Shown here piece by piece: positions 4,705-6,653 of a stretch of 6,653 nucleotides of DNA. Under the pieces are notes generated by a model. The model was given only the letters and a program-made list of their open reading frames with translations, was not told the DNA's origin and ran no database searches. The stretch comes from DASPOJ01 sp049790315 (lineage in GTDB: Bacteria; Acidobacteriota; Terriglobia; Acidiferrales; UBA7541). Each line of letters begins with the position of its first letter. Positions within the stretch are counted from its first letter, which is position 1. A program made the position numbers and the translations under genes. The stretch lies in NCBI GenBank assembly GCA_049790315.1, contig JBAQYV010000226.1, positions 1-6,653 of the forward strand, written 5' to 3'.

Positions 4705-6651
4705 ATGAGCAAGATTATCGGCATCGACCTGGGAACCACGAATTCGGTTGTGGCCGTGATGCAGGGTGGCGAACCCGTGGTGATTCCCAACCAGGAGGGT
4801 GGACGCACGACCCCTTCGGTTGTGGCGGTCACGAAGACCGGCGAGCGGCTTGTAGGCCAGGTGGCCAAGCGGCAAGCGGTGACCAATCCGGAGAACACCG
4901 TCTATTCGATCAAGCGGTTTATGGGCCGGCGATTCGACGAAGTGACGGAAGAAGCCAAGCGCGTGCCTTACCACGTTGTGAAGGGGCCGCACGACGACGC
5001 GCGCGTCGACATTTTCGGCAAGAGTTACAGCCCGCCGGAAATTTCCGCGATGATATTGCAGAAGCTGAAGACGGCAGCTGAGGATTTCCTGGGCGAGAAG
5101 GTCACGAAGGCCGTGATCACGGTACCGGCATATTTCAACGACAGCCAGCGGCAGGCCACAAAGCAAGCGGGCGAAGTGGCGGGACTGGAAGTGCTACGCA
5201 TCATTAACGAGCCGACGGCCGCGGCGCTGGCGTATGGATTGGACAAGAAAAAAGACGAAACGATCGCCGTGTACGACTTGGGCGGCGGCACATTCGACAT
5301 TTCGATCCTGGAAGTGGGCGAAGGCGTGGTGGAAGTGAAAGCCACGGCCGGGGACACTCACCTGGGCGGCGACGATATCGATCAAAAAATCATCGAGTGG
5401 ATGGTGGCCGAATTCAAAAAGGATCAGGGCATCGACGTCAGCAAAGATCGCATGGCGATTCAGCGTCTGAAAGAAACGGCGGAAAAAGCCAAAATCGAAC
5501 TTTCGCAATTGCAAGAGACTGAAATCAATTTGCCGTTTTTGACGGCGGATGCGTCGGGCCCGAAGCATTTGCAGATCAAGCTGACGCGATCGAAGCTGGA
5601 ACAATTGATGGAGGATTTGCTGCAACGCACGGTTGGTCCCGTGAAGCAGGCGCTTTCCGACGCGGGATTGACGCCGGACAAGATCGACGAAGTGGTGCTG
5701 GTGGGCGGATCGACTCGCGTGCCGCGCGTGCAACAGATCGTGAAAGATTTGTTCGGCGGCAAGGAACCGCATAAGGGCGTGAATGCCGACGAAGTGGTGG
5801 CGGTGGGCGCGGCGATTCAGGGCGGCGTGCTGGGCGGCGAAGTGAAAGATATTTTGCTGCTGGACGTGACGCCGCTTTCACTCGGTGTGGAAACATTGGG
5901 CGGTGTGATGACGGTGCTGATTCCGCGCAACACCACGATTCCGACGCGCAAGTCCGAAACGTTTTCAACCGCGGCGGACAATCAGCCGTCAGTGGAAATT
6001 CACGTGTTGCAGGGCGAACGCAAGACCGCGCCCGACAATCGCACACTGGGGAAATTCCACTTGATGGGCATTCCACCGGCGCCGCGAGGAATGCCGCAAA
6101 TCGAGGTGACGTTCGATATCGACGCGAACGGCATCTTGAATGTTTCGGCAAAGGACATGGCCACGAGCAAGGAGCAGAAGATCACGATCACCGCGTCGAC
6201 CGGCCTCTCGAAGGACGAAGCCGAAAAGATGCGCACGGACGCCGAAGCGCACGCCGAAGACGACAAGCGCAAGCTGGCGGAAATCGAGGCGCGCAACCAA
6301 CTCGACAATCGCGTGTATCAGATCGAGAAGCTGCTGCGTGAGAACCGCGAGAAGTTGGGTGAAGCCGACGCGAAGACCGTGGAAGAGGCGCTTGAAAAAG
6401 CCAAATCCGCGCTGGCTGGCGGGAACCTTGAATCGATGGAAGCGGCGAACAAGGAGCTCGAAAGCGCTTCGCACAAGGTGGCCGAGGTGCTGTATAGCTC
6501 GGCGAAGGGGCCGGGTGCGGGCGGCGCAAGCGGCGCTCCAGGCGCGGACAGCTCAGCGGGCGGACAGGGCGCCGAGCCGAAGAAGCCGGCGGACGGCGAC
6601 GTGATCGACGCCGAATACGTGGACGTGGACGAAACGAAGCAACCGAACTAA
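4705..6651 (+). CDS. dnaK: Molecular chaperone DnaK (Hsp70)
   Basis: ATP-dependent cytoplasmic chaperone that binds exposed hydrophobic peptides and cycles with DnaJ and GrpE. The gene is complete at 648 residues, close to the usual length of about 640. The ATPase domain shows the phosphate-binding loop IDLGTTNS (7-14), NEPTAAA (168-174), the second phosphate loop VYDLGGGTFD (189-198) and VLVGGSTR (331-338). The interdomain linker DILLLDVTPLSLG starts at 382. A beta-sandwich substrate-binding domain runs to about 505, followed by a charged helical lid. A Gly/Ala-rich disordered tail of about 35 residues precedes the acidic terminus with DVIDAEYVDVDE, the usual bacterial DnaK ending. The start ATG is preceded by GAGGAG (4691-4696) with eight bases between, and it gives the canonical N-terminus MSKIIGIDLG. 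A longer in-frame extension to 4546 would run across the promoter and is not credible. The stop TAA is at 6649-6651, so any grpE or dnaJ partner downstream is outside the window. Confidence 0.99.
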   Translation: MSKIIGIDLGTTNSVVAVMQGGEPVVIPNQEGGRTTPSVVAVTKTGERLVGQVAKRQAVTNPENTVYSIKRFMGRRFDEVTEEAKRVPYHVVKGPHDDARVDIFGKSYSPPEISAMILQKLKTAAEDFLGEKVTKAVITVPAYFNDSQRQATKQAGEVAGLEVLRIINEPTAAALAYGLDKKKDETIAVYDLGGGTFDISILEVGEGVVEVKATAGDTHLGGDDIDQKIIEWMVAEFKKDQGIDVSKDRMAIQRLKETAEKAKIELSQLQETEINLPFLTADASGPKHLQIKLTRSKLEQLMEDLLQRTVGPVKQALSDAGLTPDKIDEVVLVGGSTRVPRVQQIVKDLFGGKEPHKGVNADEVVAVGAAIQGGVLGGEVKDILLLDVTPLSLGVETLGGVMTVLIPRNTTIPTRKSETFSTAADNQPSVEIHVLQGERKTAPDNRTLGKFHLMGIPPAPRGMPQIEVTFDIDANGILNVSAKDMATSKEQKITITASTGLSKDEAEKMRTDAEAHAEDDKRKLAEIEARNQLDNRVYQIEKLLRENREKLGEADAKTVEEALEKAKSALAGGNLESMEAANKELESASHKVAEVLYSSAKGPGAGGASGAPGADSSAGGQGAEPKKPADGDVIDAEYVDVDETKQPN

Positions 6652-6653
6652 CC

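Noticed and set aside
4579..6529. Several minus-strand open frames opposite dnaK (up to about 195 codons)
   Set aside because: Shadows of the dnaK reading frame; no ribosome sites or family features.

Overview
The window holds five protein-coding genes in two divergent blocks and looks like ordinary chromosomal DNA from a Gram-negative-type bacterium. GC content is moderately high, in the high fifties per cent by eye. The secreted thiol-oxidoreductase pair, the membrane redox partner, the class A penicillin-binding protein and the DnaK style would all suit an Acidobacteriota-like lineage. That placement is inference from overall protein character; no rRNA or other phylogenetic marker was compared.

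Left block, minus strand, read from right to left: a secreted DsbA-family thioredoxin-fold protein with a CPSC site (4265 to 3624); a close tandem paralogue with a CPAC site and a TTG start (3480 to 2833); a four-helix MauE/DoxX-type membrane protein with a DCGCFG motif, overlapping the paralogue by 11 bases (2843 to 2346); and, after a 78-base gap, a class A penicillin-binding protein of the PBP1A type whose C-terminus lies beyond the left edge (2267 to 1). The plus strand opposite this block carries very long open frames, but they are antisense shadows.

Right block, plus strand: dnaK (4705 to 6651), complete, with its stop codon two bases before the window ends. The 439-base divergent intergenic region (4266-4704) holds a strong sigma-70-type promoter for dnaK (TTGACA, 17 bases, TATCAT). 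A sequence resembling the HspR operator (HAIR: CTTGAGT-N7-ACTCAAG) starts one base before the -35 hexamer and runs through it into the spacer. On the other strand is a probable dsbA promoter. It shares a 12-base sequence, GAGTACAATGCT, with the upstream region of the second dsbA copy, so each copy may have its own promoter.

Functionally, the two DsbA-like proteins and the MauE-like protein fit an envelope disulfide-forming module: soluble periplasmic thiol oxidants plus a membrane protein whose Cys-Gly-Cys loop is predicted to face the periplasm. The PBP acts in the same compartment. DnaK is the cytoplasmic Hsp70 chaperone. I saw no CRISPR array, tRNA, rRNA, insertion sequence or phage gene. 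Nothing amounts to a clearly new system; the best leads are the DsbA-DsbA-MauE module and the HAIR-like operator at dnaK.
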